This document shows positions 32,436 through 46,300 of a DNA stretch of 64,000 bases, piece after piece. Where the stretch lies: assembly GCA_916700875.1 (NCBI GenBank), contig CAKAKS010000192.1, positions 18,518 through 82,517 on the forward strand, given 5' to 3'. The notes below the pieces were generated by a model that did no database searches, was not told the origin of the DNA, and saw only the letters and a program-made list of their open reading frames with translations. The stretch comes from Sebastes aleutianus (Eukaryota; Chordata; Actinopteri; Perciformes; Sebastidae). The position numbers and the translations under genes were made by a program. Position 1 is the first letter of the stretch, and the number at the start of each line of letters is the position of its first letter.

Positions 32436-35400
32436 CTGAAATGTCACGGCTCTTTCGTTTAATATCAAACTCCTTTTGCATAGAGAGGTCAGAATGCATA
32501 ATGTGCTACACAACAGCAGTAAACTTCATTAGTGCTTTGCTAGTCTCTGGGAGCCTCGCATGCAGACTTGTAGAAAAATGAATAAACAGTCAAGAACACT
32601 CTGGAAAGAGCACATAGAAAGTGCATGCAGGAAAGTATTTTCTCCAAAAAATGTACCTTCACATAGTGTTTTTGTAAACATATACAGTTACTTTTCAAGC
32701 AGTCAAGGTGCAAATACACAGTAAAATACTTTTTTTTTTTTTTTTTCTAAAAAATCTTGTTCATGCCAAAATGTTGAGCTTGTAATTCATATATTTTCAG
32801 TATCACAGTTAGGAGTAGAAATGCATATTTTATAATAATTTGCATCCATGTCAATGAAGTTAGTCGTCTCTATGAGGCACCGATTCAAGCCCTTGTGTTA
32901 ACAGTCAAAACTGGACTGATTGAATTATTATCTTCAAAAAATGAGGTCTGTATTTGCTTAAAGAGCTCTGACAAAACCTCAAAAGTACAGTAGAGATTAA
33001 GCTTTTGAGGGCAAAACTAGCAGGGGGCGCTTGACATGTTCAAGGATGAGCATGCAAGAGGGGGCAAATTTCATCATAATTTAGCCCTTTGTGGAAAAAA
33101 AAAGTTTTTAATGATAAAAAAGGGGAGAAAGAACAAGGATCAATGCAAAAAAAGAAGCTTATCGTAATTTTAAAAAAAGTAATGAGAGGAAGAACGCTAA
33201 AATAAGAGGAAAACAGAAATAAATGTAGGCCTAAGTATCCCACACACATTTCCCCATAGTTAACTCTACGGTTGTTGTTCTTTCCTCATCAGAAATCTAT
33301 GGATACTGACCGCTGTACTGCCTTTTCGTGGCGTGAAAGCCGGTGGCTGGTGGTGGGAACTTCTTCCAGGTCGTCGTCCAGGTCGCACCCATTGTCCGCC
33401 GCCTCTTGCGAGTAGCTGTGCTTCATGACCAAGATGCTCCTGCGGTTTCCGGTGGACGGCAGCAACGGCCGCACTGCCATTGGCGGCTGCGGGAGGTCTG
33501 TGAGCAGAGTGGCGGCCGCTGCATCCCTGGCGGCGCTCAAGTTCCCGCGGCTCCCTCGTCCACTGAGCGACAGCTGGGATATGTGGGCGGAGCCGGGGTT
33601 GGAGGAGGAGCCACAGTGGTGGTCGTGGATGCAGCGCGAGGAGGCACGGCGAAGGGCGTGGTAGTTCTCGAAATCTTCCGCCAGGTCGACCAAGTCGGCC
33701 GAGGCCCCGGCGGCTGTGGTGGCGCTCCGTAAAGTACACAGCTCGTAGTGAGGCGGCTCAAAGACCTCTTGGAACATGGTGGGGTCAAAGTCCTCGCGCC
33801 GCAGGATGTACTTCTTGCGCGGCTGCTTGATCTGGACGATGACGGAGACGATGAGGAGGATGAGGACGATGCAACAGGTGACACCGATTATGGTCCCGTT
33901 TGTGTTGTTCAGGTTGTCCAAGATGTTGGCTTTCCTCTTCTCTGTAAGGTGGTAGAGAGACAGCACAACAGAAAAGGAAACTTTAATGAGAATATTAACT
34001 ACACGGCCTCGCAGAACGTGTGGACGTAACTATCACAATGAGAAAACAGTACTATGAATACCAACTCTATTCCCAGATAATTGATCATTGGCTAAACCGG
34101 TTGTTTCTAGATGGTATATATGTTGAAAATATTAACAACAAAGCATAAATTCTGACTTTTTGCCGGGGCCCCATTTGCTCTAGCCAGTAGGTGATTTGAG
34201 GGGGGATGATGGGGGATGCCATCTCCCTTGTTAGCAAAATGACCAAAATGCAGAGGGAGAGGCAGAGAAAGTGCAGGGCCAAAGGGGTTATTGAATTGGA
34301 TATGTTAATCTAGTCTGCCTGACTCATTGATGCTTTATCTGACTGAGGTTTGTGCAAGTTAGTAGCCTTCACCATGGCACAGCTGACACACGGTCCGGCC
34401 GGAGCTGATCGCGGCCACTCTAGCCAATGCTTGTGATTCCACAAGATGAGCCGCAGCGTGTCTCAAAAGCATCCCGGGAGCAGCTGTGTATTGATACATT
34501 TGTATATACAGTATTTACATGTGATGTGTATTTGTATTGATAAATCCATGGCGCTGTCCGTGGTGCCGAAGTAGTAGGATTTGTAATTGCAACCGATTTG
34601 TAATTGCGACTTCTGCAAAAAAGAAAATTGTGAGGCTTAGCAAATGGTCATAAAGATTTCCTTAGAAGCAGCTCAAAGAAGGAGATACCATAGCTCACAT
34701 GTAAAGAAATCTCTAACAAATGGACCTCATCATATACAGTATTAAGGCCATGACTTTCATCAGCTATCAAAAAGATGGGCAAAAGGTCATATTGGGTCAT
34801 AGGTATCGTCAATTCATCACAAGGGAAAACCACAAAGACTGACTAACAGCGTGTAGAGGGGCAATCTGTGGGGAGATCTGTGACATTTAAATGCTGGATG
34901 AACATGTAACGCAGCACACCGAGCTTCAATGAAATGGTTGCATTCAGAAGTGTAAAGGAGGAAGGATTAAAACTTGACATTTTCCCACTAATGAGGACAA
35001 ATGTGGGCACTGCGGTGGCACTATGCGTTGCTACTAGAGTGGAGAAAAGGTGGAGGAAGACGGAGTAACGGGGCTGAGAAACATGGCCTCTTCTTGCTGA
35101 GTTCTGCACAATTTCAAATGCAGACTGTAGGGTGGAAAGGTATCTTAGTCTGAGTGAGGAATAGGCCATGCAGGATTTAATTAATTGATACAATTTGTCA
35201 TTCGCTCTGCTTAAGAGAGAGTTACAGTACTGTGGCGTCTCTGTGTGCAGCTTTTCTATCTGATCTAAGGGAGGGAGGGTAACTGTGGGGATGTAAGAGA
35301 AAATGACAAATCTTAACTGCAAGCCAAGCACAACAGCGTAATGAACATCAAAAACACATTCTATTTATTGACGTGGGAGTTTCAATGCTAGAGGACTCAT

Positions 35401-38400
35401 GGGAGCTACAGTATAGATCTCCTCTTACAGTATGCACTTGGAACACAGTGATGGCTCATGAAAGGTCGAGGAACAGAAGACTAATTAATTGGCGATATAA
35501 TGCAGAAGAAATTCTGGCTCGTCCCCAGAGTCCTCACACATCTCAGCTAATTATTGGAATGGCATCATATAGCAATACGGAGATGGTGCAATAAGAAAAT
35601 CTCAGTTCGAGGTGTAGATAAATTACGGAGCTGCCAGCAGCGAGACACTGGGGATCAATGTATAGATCCAGTGGCTTTAAAATTCAGAGTGCATAACAGA
35701 TCTAACTACAGAGGAAATGAAAAAAATTGATGGTATCACAAAGTCAGGGAATACACAGGACCGTGCTTGCCTTAAGAAACAGCAAACATGATCAAATAAG
35801 ACCAGGAAAACAAAGACCTGGACCAAGAACAGGATCAGTAATTCATATTGTGACTTGTCACTCTTCTAAATTGTATATTTATTAAACATCACAATTATAT
35901 AATTGTATAAGATATTAAATACAGTATTGTTATTAAATAGTGAAAAAACAACTCAAAGTAATTCTGATTAAGTTAACTTGCTTTGTCAATCCAGGAATTT
36001 TTCAATTCAAAATACAAACACACTTCAAAGCTTGGCTTAAAATTTTAAAGGGTGAGTCCATTATTTTTGAGTTTTTTGAGGATTTTACATTTATTATTTT
36101 CCCAAGCTCTTCTAAAAACTTGTGATCTGACATTTTTTAGTGGCTAAAATATGTTTTTTTGCTGCTCCCATCCACAGCCGCTTTACCTCGCCGTCAGACT
36201 GCCCCTTCCGACGGGTAACTGTCGTGGTCTTTAAGACCAGATCAGACTCTATTCACAACAGTCATTTTACCTCGCAGAACATGGGAATATACATACAACC
36301 CCACTTCAAAAAAATCCGATAGCATAGCTAACTTTGACTCAGCTTGTGCTAGCGTTGACACTATATACACATTATTCACATGAGTGGGCGTGTCCACACA
36401 ACAAAATCATCAACAATCAGAGTTAAAAAGGTATTATATATTCAGAGTTTAACACACTTAAAAACTCAACTCAATAACAATAGCTGAATCCTGATTGGTG
36501 CGCAGATGTCCAATCAAGCCCTGCCCCCCTTCAAAACCAGTGAGAAGAGCAACGAGAAAACAGAAATCTCTAAATTAAATAACCAAAACTGTTCTAACTT
36601 TGGCAGAAAATAGTGTGTTCATGTAGGATCCCGTCACTAATAGTAAGAATCTGATAGAAGAAAAAAAAAAAATTCAGTGACTTTAAATAAAAAAAGAATA
36701 TTGCTAAAAATGGTATATAAAAAAAGAAAAACAACTAAGACTAACAAAACGCAGTGTAAAAACCATAATCATGTTTAATGCCTGAGTTTAAGTGGACTAT
36801 ATTTCACCTGGGGTGCAATATGTGTTCTAATGATAGGGCCTCTTGCAGTACCAGTGGTGTCATGGAGGCAATGCTAATAATGCCTCGAGTAATATTAATA
36901 GCAGACCCAGTAGTGACACAGGAAATACTAAAAGTACCTCTGTGTCACAGCACTGCATAGCAACTGCTATCTACTATAACTAACAGTAGTAGTGACAAGT
37001 AGTAGTAGGAATGTATCAGGCTCATACCAGAAGTTCAGTACTGTTCAAACCCACTCTGTTTCCCTGTCGCTCTCCGTGGTGCTGAAACACTCAAACGCTA
37101 CTCTCTCAGTGTCTCTCTTCATGATGCTAAAAAAGTAACATCTCACCTTTGCATTGGTTCTCATCCCAGGGGTAGACACAGTTCTGCATGCCATTGCACA
37201 CCAGTGTGTTGTTTATGCACATGTTGCTGTGACAGAAGAAGGCATCTGCTTCACATGGAGCTGGAAAAGGATAGAGCAAATGAATTACAGAAACATACTG
37301 TAGTGCGTGAAACATTATCCTGTACACTTCTACGCAATCTAATCAGAAGCCACAGTAAAAAGTTGGTGAATTTCTGCTTATTAACAACAGCAAACATGTA
37401 GGACCCTTTAGATATGCTGCAGCACAAATATACAGCTGAAGAGATGTTCCAGTGTGCCAGATTTTCAGGAAATAAATTTGGACGGGCATTACTCAAATCA
37501 GACCTGTCTCCCCCCCCGCCCCCCGAACCCATCTGTTCTTCATGAATTTTCATCCTCCTCTTCAAACATTTGCAGAGACACAACTTCTTGCGGATATGAA
37601 CGAGTTTCTTGAAATGTGTGTGCACTGTGTGTGCGCTTGTGTGAAAGATAGCCGTGACATTTCACAATCAATCAAGGCGTTGTTTATTATTTCTCCTCGG
37701 TGCACAGCCCCAACACAAATTCAAACCAGGCCATAAACATGAGCATGTCCTCGGACACATGATCCATCACGGCAACCTGTCCTCCCAGTTTGGCCCGGGA
37801 CGCGGCACCGCCTTATAACGTCACAGGAGATAGAGCAACCCATCAGCGAGACATGACCGTAAAATCAGTGTGATAATAATACAGGCTGAATCGTACATAT
37901 GACGATGGAGCTACATAAACCAAGGTGCCCTTTGCTCTCAACAACCAATAACACTAATACATAAGACAGCTGATTGGCCAATTCATACTGTCAATCACAG
38001 TGAGAGAGATAGCTAGCCACATGCTGATAGTTTAGTTTATAGCAGAGTGCTCTCTCTCTCCTCTCACACACAACACTGGCACTGGGTACTAAAAGCAGCC
38101 TGCTAGTAGTATGGCAGAGCTGGGGACTATTTGACAGTGTTACCACTGTGATGCATGGCTGTTTACATCCCAGCACTCATCCCAAGTGAATAATAACACA
38201 CCAAATTAGAGTGACTTATCTCTATCTCTCTGTATTCCATCCTGTCTGGGCCTTTGCCTGCCTTTCCTGAGTCATATGGCTCTCTCTGTGTGTGTTCTGA
38301 AACTCCTCATTTTCTCCCCCTACCTCTGTTTCCCTCTTTCTCATCCTTTTTATTTCATACACTATATGCCAAACAGTTATTTTTTTCTGTTAATAGCCAG

Positions 38401-41400
38401 CAGAGGGAGCCCACACCTTCTCCTTTAGCCTCCTCCACACACCACAGGGTGAGACCAGGCGATATAAGGATCCACACTAATCTCCTGCGAAATTAATTTC
38501 AAGACGTTCTGTAATAAAAGTGCCCTTTTGCCCACACAGAAGCATCCCCAGTCACTGCTGGAAGCATAAATTAACTCCTAAATGAGTAGCTGATGAAAAT
38601 GTAGTCTGGGTTTCTCTGCAGAGATGCTTCTGCAGTGAAGCAACACATGGTTATCATGAATGTTTCTAATCAAATAACCACTACAGAGCTGCATTTTTCT
38701 TCCGTAGGTGTGGAGTTCGGCTATTTCTAGGAGATGAGGATGATGGGTCTTTATTTTGTCTGATGTTGTTTTCCTTTTGCAATAATGAGCTTTTTTTCAG
38801 GGCTCAAACCTGCAGTGATATAATCTCTCATATAACTGTCAGTTGCTGGTTATGCACCACTGATTCTTGTTTTTAACCCATAATGATTGACAATATTCTT
38901 TGATTTTCCAGCCATCAGTGTCTAAATTAATTACCATGAATCTGGTTAATAATAAATACTGGAACTCTCTCTATGTGGGAGTCAGTCAGTCATCCCTATG
39001 TTGCCTGCAGCTACATCAAAATGCTCCCCACTGGTACCAAAAAGACAACATCTACTCCGTACTGGTCTCCCTTCACTGGTTACCAGTGAAATATAACTTT
39101 GTTTTTAAAGCACGGCCATAGACCGTATACAAGAAATGGACGTAGTCACGTGACTTCACTCATTTGTTTGTGGACTACCATTGTGAAGCCTTGACTTCGG
39201 CATTTTGTCAGTTTGTTTTTTTTGCAACCAGTGACATGATAAGGTGGAGCTTAGCACAACCGAACACTGAATACGACATTTTCCGACACTTGAAACTAGA
39301 GATTGAGACCATAAACTCATGTTTACAATGTTTACTGAGGTAATAAATCAAGTCAGAAGTAGGCTCATTTTCTCATAGACTTCTATACAATCAGACTTAT
39401 TTTTGCAACCAGAGGAGTCGCCCCCTGCTGGCTATTAGAAAGAATGCAAGTTTAACGCACTTCCGCATTGGCTTCACTTTTCAGACCCGGATGTAGCCCA
39501 CTGAGCACTACATGGACTGGGACCAGCTTACAGCTCCAATCTCCTTAGTCCCCAGTTTACCCCTTCTCCTCTATTTATTACCACTTTTAAATACTGGCTA
39601 ATAAACACCTTTTTTTATACAAAGGACCCTTAATTATTAATATAACTGTAAAATTGATTTAATTTGTCCTATTACTCTTATTTATCTATTTATTTTCATT
39701 TGAATGATTTAATTGTGTTTTACATTTTTTGTTAAGTACTTTGGTCAACACTTGTTTTTTAAATGTAATAAATTGACTTATTGTAGCAAAATAATATCAT
39801 TTAGACAGAATGCTGTTGGCCCTCATGAGAAATTTAATATGTAAGTGTTACAATAGATTATATTGTATGTAGTATAAATACACTGGGTGAAAACAGTGGG
39901 CTTTGTCAGCTGATTAAGTGGATTATATTTACTACATTTGTTATCATGCAACTAAATCCCAATGCATGGCATTTCCCAGACCCTGGATATTCAAAAATGC
40001 CATCCATCCGTCTATCCATCCATCCATCCATCGGTCTATCACTCCTTCTTATCTTACTGTACGTTGCTGTACAATGCTACAATCCAATCTAATCCTACTC
40101 TTTTTAATCCCAAAGTAACCAAGATAACAAGTGGGTAGACATGATATAATCCGATCTAAGGCCTATAGCAAAGATCCATATGTTGGCAGACATTAGCATA
40201 CTGTGTTGTTCTCAAAAGCTTTCAAGCATTCAGCAAAGAAGCTTTGCAAGAAACAAGAAGTGATGTGTGTAGTGAAGCCAGAGAAATTTCCATCTGCAAC
40301 CCCGGAGACGGGTATCTGTTGATGAGGCGTAACAATGCTGACAGCCGAGATGTCACACGAGCACATTTATCACCTAAGACATAATTGCTTCTCGGGTAAA
40401 GATAGGCTTCACTTTCTTATACTTCACATTGGTAATCTAACACTGTAGTTCTGCATAGCAGGGAGTGTGTGAGTGTGAGTTTGTATGTGTGTGTGTGTGA
40501 CTGGAAACAGAGCAAGATCAGTAGTATCCGCAGGTGTGAACACAGCGCAAAACGATAAAAGTGGCTGTTTGCGTTTGGGAACGTTGCTCTCCCCATCGGA
40601 GCATCTCGCTGGGAGTCAGCAGCTGTGAATGGTTTTCTAAAAGCTGCTGGTCCCACTGGGAACCAGCAGCTGTGAACCAACATATAAAGGCTTGGGATCT
40701 GCAGTAGCAAGGGAGTGCTTATCGTAAAAAACTGCCCCATAAGCTGCAAATCCAGATAGTGCACCCTAAAGAGAGTACACACACTCACTCATAGTAGTTA
40801 CACATTGTCTTCCTTTCACCTGAGGAGGGGAGTTAATTAACTTTTTACCGTACTTCTGTAGTACATGGTGCACATAGTACCTCCTTACATTGTCCCTTCT
40901 GCCAACTGTACTCGCCTGCTCTCCATCTTTTCTAAGTTCACATATTTATTATTAACAGCATTAGCTTTTTGTTCAGTAAGCCACTTTTCAACTGCACTGG
41001 TCACTTCATTAAAACTTTATGTTGAGCAGCTGTGCTTTTTCCCTTTCCTTTAGTGTGTTATATAGTTTTTGTGTGCATGTAAAAGGTCCTCTCCCCCACA
41101 GAAACACTGCTCCAGAACTGCCTGAAATGCCTTGCTTGAAGTCCCGCCTTATCTTCCGTAACATGGTGATGTCATCATGTAATACATTTGCATAATACCT
41201 GCTCTGCGGCTAGTTTGGCACGCCCTCAAACAGAGCTAGTTAGAGCGGAGCTGGGGCGGAGTCCGAAGAGTTTGCTTCAGCTGACCAATAACAACAGAGT
41301 GGGCCAGCTGACCAATCAGAGCAGACTGGTGTTTTTGGGAGGGGGCGGGGCAGGAGCTCAAACAGAGCGTTTCAGACAGAGGGTGAAAAGAGTTGCTGCA

Positions 41401-43122
41401 GCACAGCCGGTATGAGAAAAATTAAGCGTTTTTTGAACATTAAATCATGTAAAACATGTCCTAGTAGAAACCCCTAAAACAATTATGAACCTGAAAATGA
41501 GCATAATAGGTCCTCTTTAAAAGCTTAATAATATAAATGTCAGGTGGCATCTTGTTCACTTAATTGAGTCATTAAAACGCTTTCCTCGCCTTTCAGTTTC
41601 TCAGGGAGCTGTGGTGTTAAATGTCATCTAATTATTTGTTTCTACTATTTGCACCTCAACAAATCATTTTGTGATGACTGTCGCCTTTTTAAACACGCGC
41701 TTGTTTTACATCGTGAAATCAACAATGAAAAATAAAAAACATTTGTCGAAATCTGTCAAAACCAAGTACGTGATATTTACATGTCATTACATCTTGCACA
41801 CAAATCTTAGAGAAAATGACGATACCCATTGAAATAAGCTGCCTTGCTCCACTGTTACCAATGTTCTATAGTGTGTTTTACTTTTTGAAAATACTTCAAA
41901 CAAGTTGGTCTGCACCAGCAGTGAGTTCAGACAGCAGCACTAGACTGCATTACTTCTCTGGTGCACCTGTTCACTCACTGTTGACAGGGTTGGTGCAGTG
42001 CTGCTGAGCTGTGGTGGATGCTGCTCTAAAGGCTGAGGTCTGGCTGGGGATCGCCTGAGTGACTTAGGCAGAAGCGTTGCCCCGGCAACAGCACATCCTG
42101 GCTCTGCTTGGTGAAAAAGGCCTTACAAAAGGGGACACTGACTTCACAACACAAACAACTCCGCTGCTGATGCTGTCCCTTATTCTTTAGAAGCTGGTCG
42201 CTAAACTAATCTTATCACTACAATATACTCATACAGCCTGAATATAGACAAATGTGAGGAATGATTGTCCTTCAGGGTCTAATGAGTCCTTAAGTATGGG
42301 TCTAGTTTGTGACATTCAATGAATCCAATCAACCATGCAACATAACGGAAAATTTTGTTAAACTCACATTTAAATAACCACTGACTTTTAAATACATGGA
42401 TTTATCCATGATGAATTATGTCTTCTTTTCAATAGCCATAATCCCGATATGACGCAATATGGCAATAATAGAGCAATCTGAAAGGAAGCATCCGGCACGG
42501 TGTTTTTCCTTTTGCCATCATAAAAATAAAGAGCAAAGCACCTCTGAGTGGAACTGCAAATGATGTTTTAGAAACTCAGTGAACTGATTTATAAAAAGTT
42601 CTCATGTGAGCCGTGAGTAGAGGTTACCAGCAATATCTCTGTCAATTTTACTGTTAATAAACATGAATATGCACCGATGGAAAGCTGAAGATCTTGCCGT
42701 TCTATAGGTGTATGGTAGGTGGTTGTCATTCTATCTTGAAAGCAAAGGGGTGAAGTTTAACCCTGAATTGACCATGCTCCTTTTATTTGTTTTTTTTGCG
42801 TTTTTATCAGGTTAAAGGCTTTTAAAAAGCGGGAAAGCATATCTGTGATCTTCTGATTTCTGATCTTATCATTCATAGCATATAAACCTACATCTGTGCC
42901 AAATTTGTTGCTTTTATCGCAAAATGCACAATTGTTATGAATATATAAGCTTAGCTGCCCCACTATTAACATACTGTATTATTTGAATAATGTTATAATA
43001 TATATATATATATTTGTTTGGGGCAGCCCTTTATTGTTTTCATTTTTTATCTCGACCAGTTTTGCTGTGAGAGATATTCCTCTTCAAACTCCAAAAATGA
43101 AAATGAAAAGATTAAAGTTCAG

Positions 43123-43163
<41 letters not shown>

Positions 43164-43323
43164 GCATTAAAAGGCGCCGAATGACACTGACATACTGTGT
43201 GCTCTCAAGCCTCAGACCCTCTTCATTCACCTCACTAGTACAAAGAATGCCCTCTGCAACCCCTGTCAAACTACAAGCTCCATCAATGAGGAGCCAGTGA
43301 ATGAGAAAGAGGAATAGCTTGTG

Positions 43324-43363
<40 letters not shown>

Positions 43364-46300
43364 TTGAATCTCTCCCAGGTGTTTGGCTAAAAGAAAATGG
43401 GTAGATGTGAACACACTGTACCATCCTTTGTCTCACTCTCTCTCTCTTTGTATCCATTTTTTTATCTATCTACTAAGAACAGTGCTGGTAATGCTGCAGC
43501 ACTGAGCTAAAATCCACCAATACTGTCATATTCACGATAACCCACAGGCAATATTCCCTATAATGGAAATCACATTCCTTGGTTTCCTGCTTGCTGCTGT
43601 TTAAATGGTCATAAAACTAAATGGAAACCTCTGGCAACACCTTTCCCACTAACGGCATCCAATATAAGTTGCCATAAACGTGGTCACTGTGCCTCCATCT
43701 TCCTTTAATGTCTACCACTAAAGACCAGACCTGTTTTTATTTTGGCATCGATGTCGCTGTCGTGGACTGATAAATAAAGCTAATCAGTTTCCCTCAGTAG
43801 GTTGGTCATGCAGCAGTAAACATCTTTATGATAAACAGCAACATGTGTGCGAGTGTAGATATCTTACGCTCTTGGTAGGTGGTGAAAAGGATGCGGAAGC
43901 GGCTTTTGCGGCTGGCCTCGTCCGCCCACATGCGGATGACGCCCAGCGTGGAAACAAGCATGATGTCGTTGGCCACCGTGGAGCAGAACTTGCTCTTCAG
44001 GTCTTCCACCGAACTGAGATGAGACAGGATGAGATAATAGAGTTTATTATCAAGTAACATCTCTCTAATAATCTCACATTATTTAACAGAAGCCCGGAGC
44101 AGCCATCATAGTACTTTAAAGCCCATTATCATGTGATCACAATTTTATATTCAGGTTATCTCAAGATAACACATTAGATTGTTGGGGATTTGTTTAAAAG
44201 CATATTGTAGTTAATTGCACCCTTATCTCAAGATATCAAATATTGTTTTTCTTTGATCGTGATTTTAATATCTCACGATCACAAGATAAAAAAGTGCAGT
44301 GACTTCCTGGAGTCTCCACTGGTTGCTCAGCAACCTCATGGTGATGAAAACGATTCCCTTTTCCTCAGTCTTTGGCTGGCTTTGGCTACACATACATGTA
44401 TAGACATGAGAGTGATATCAAGATTTTCATGAAACTCTCAGCAAGACAGCAAATAAGTGTATTTATGAACATTTTGCACTATTCCTTTAGCTGTAAGTGA
44501 CAAAACACTTTGTCTTTAATAGAAAGTATGGGTCCATTATTGTAGCAGAACTATTTGCAAATGTCTGTGGAGAGATGTGTCACTATATCTCAATCCGTGT
44601 GTGCGTAATTAGATTTACAAATGTGTAAAATAATCTCTAAATGTGTACTGAGATTTGTGAATGTGTACAGGAATCTGCAAATGTGAGTGCGTGCGTAATC
44701 AGATTTGTAAATGTGTTGAAAAAAAATTCCAAATGGTATTCAGATTTGCAAGTGTATTGAGATTTGTAATTGTGTAGACAAATCTGTAAATGTGTACATA
44801 AATCTGGAAATGTGTAGACAAATCTGTAAATGCGTACATAGATATTATTGGCTGCAAAGTCAAAGTATCTACTCCAAGGGCTGGAAATACAGACAAATCG
44901 TCAGTTACAACTCAAAAAGCGTCTCAATTGGCCGTCTATTTACACGTGACTTTTGCTACACTTCTGACGTGGCAGAGATCTGAAAATGTGTGTGGAGATT
45001 TGTCTGTACACTCTGTCCGCACTGTGCCTCAGTAGCAATACAGCCTACATATATTTCTCCTTGTGTCAGAAATTGATTCTTGTAAAGTCAAATCTGATCT
45101 GTTAATCAATCTGGATCTTTGTTTCTCAGTGTGTTATCCAGTAGAGTCATGTGAGGTTAACCCGACATGGACAGACGAGGGCAAAGAAACTGTATCTTGT
45201 CAAAACCATTAATTTCTTGTCTCGACATGATTAAATATTTAAGTCTTCGCAAGAAAAAGCACAACTGCAAGTTGTTATCTCATGATAGGGAGATGATTAA
45301 GTCATAATCACAAGATAAAGGACCTTGGATGAACGAGTAAGACTCTGTATAATTCATCACAATGAGAGGTTACAAATATCACACCTGCCACCGTCGTACA
45401 CCGCCACGAAGTTGCGCTTGCATTCGTTGGAATTGGCCATCTCATAGTCAAGAAAACGCAGGTAGATCTGTCCAATGCAAGGAGGCAGAGAGGAGGGGAA
45501 ATACAAAGAAAAATGGCAGAGGTTGAAAAAGGTGAATAGAACATTTTTCAGCTCTTTCCTATAATTATGTCCCGTGCATCTTATTCATTCTCCCAGAGCC
45601 TGATATAGCAGCTTTGTAATGAAATAAGACTGACAGACTGCAGCTTGTACAAAGTCATTACATACGCATATCAAATGAGGACTCAGAGACAGACAGAGTC
45701 TATTAGCTTTAGACTCATTATCCATATCTGTTGAGATAAAGCATTACGCAAAAACCTACAACCTTGTTAAACTCTAAGGAGACCGTGGACATTTTTGCAC
45801 GGTTACATTTTCCATTGAAATTCATGGACTCCAAACATACATAGTATATAACAAAGATTTTCAAACCGTGACAGATATATGGACTTTTTTATTACCCTAA
45901 CGATCCCTTGTTGAGTGAAATATCCACCTTGCTATCCACCTTGACTCTTCACAACAGCTATTCTGTGTGAAACTAACACTTCCTTATTGCCTCTGCATCA
46001 TTGTCTGTCGCTCATTCATCAGGCTGAGATCGCCCAATCACAGTCCCGGTTCTGGTTGGCTGCACACGGCACTCGCCATCATTACGGTTAATGAGTGGGC
46101 CGCTCCCGGAACTGTGACAGGGGAATGTGACGCTTTCGGATGCCCAAAGACGAAAGCTGCAGATGGAGCAGGATAATGGACCTTGGAGTGTCAACTCGGC
46201 TTCAACAACATGACAAGTGAAATGGATCGGAGAGGGGGAAACAAGCTATCCAATCCAAAGGGATTTCATATTGGTGTCAATAATCTTCCATCTAATAAAG

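Larger units (their letters stand above)
37261..43867. other. neto1 intron between CUB2 end and LDLa exon
   Basis: 6.6 kb holding the LINE remnant, the second dispersed-repeat copy, a (CCAT)n tract, the second nonautonomous-element copy and two GT microsatellites. No other exon seen. Confidence 0.6.

Noticed and set aside
33343..33732. 129-codon plus-strand open frame and overlapping frames in the neto1 tail exon
   Set aside because: Antisense and off-frame shadows of a GC-rich coding exon; the minus-strand frame has clear NETO1 motifs.
34843..35331. 162-codon minus-strand open frame in a neto1 intron
   Set aside because: The longest unexplained frame. No domain, no usable splice sites in frame and no convincing family; a faint likeness to LINE sequence (YCNSLLS, VQNSARRG) did not hold along its length.
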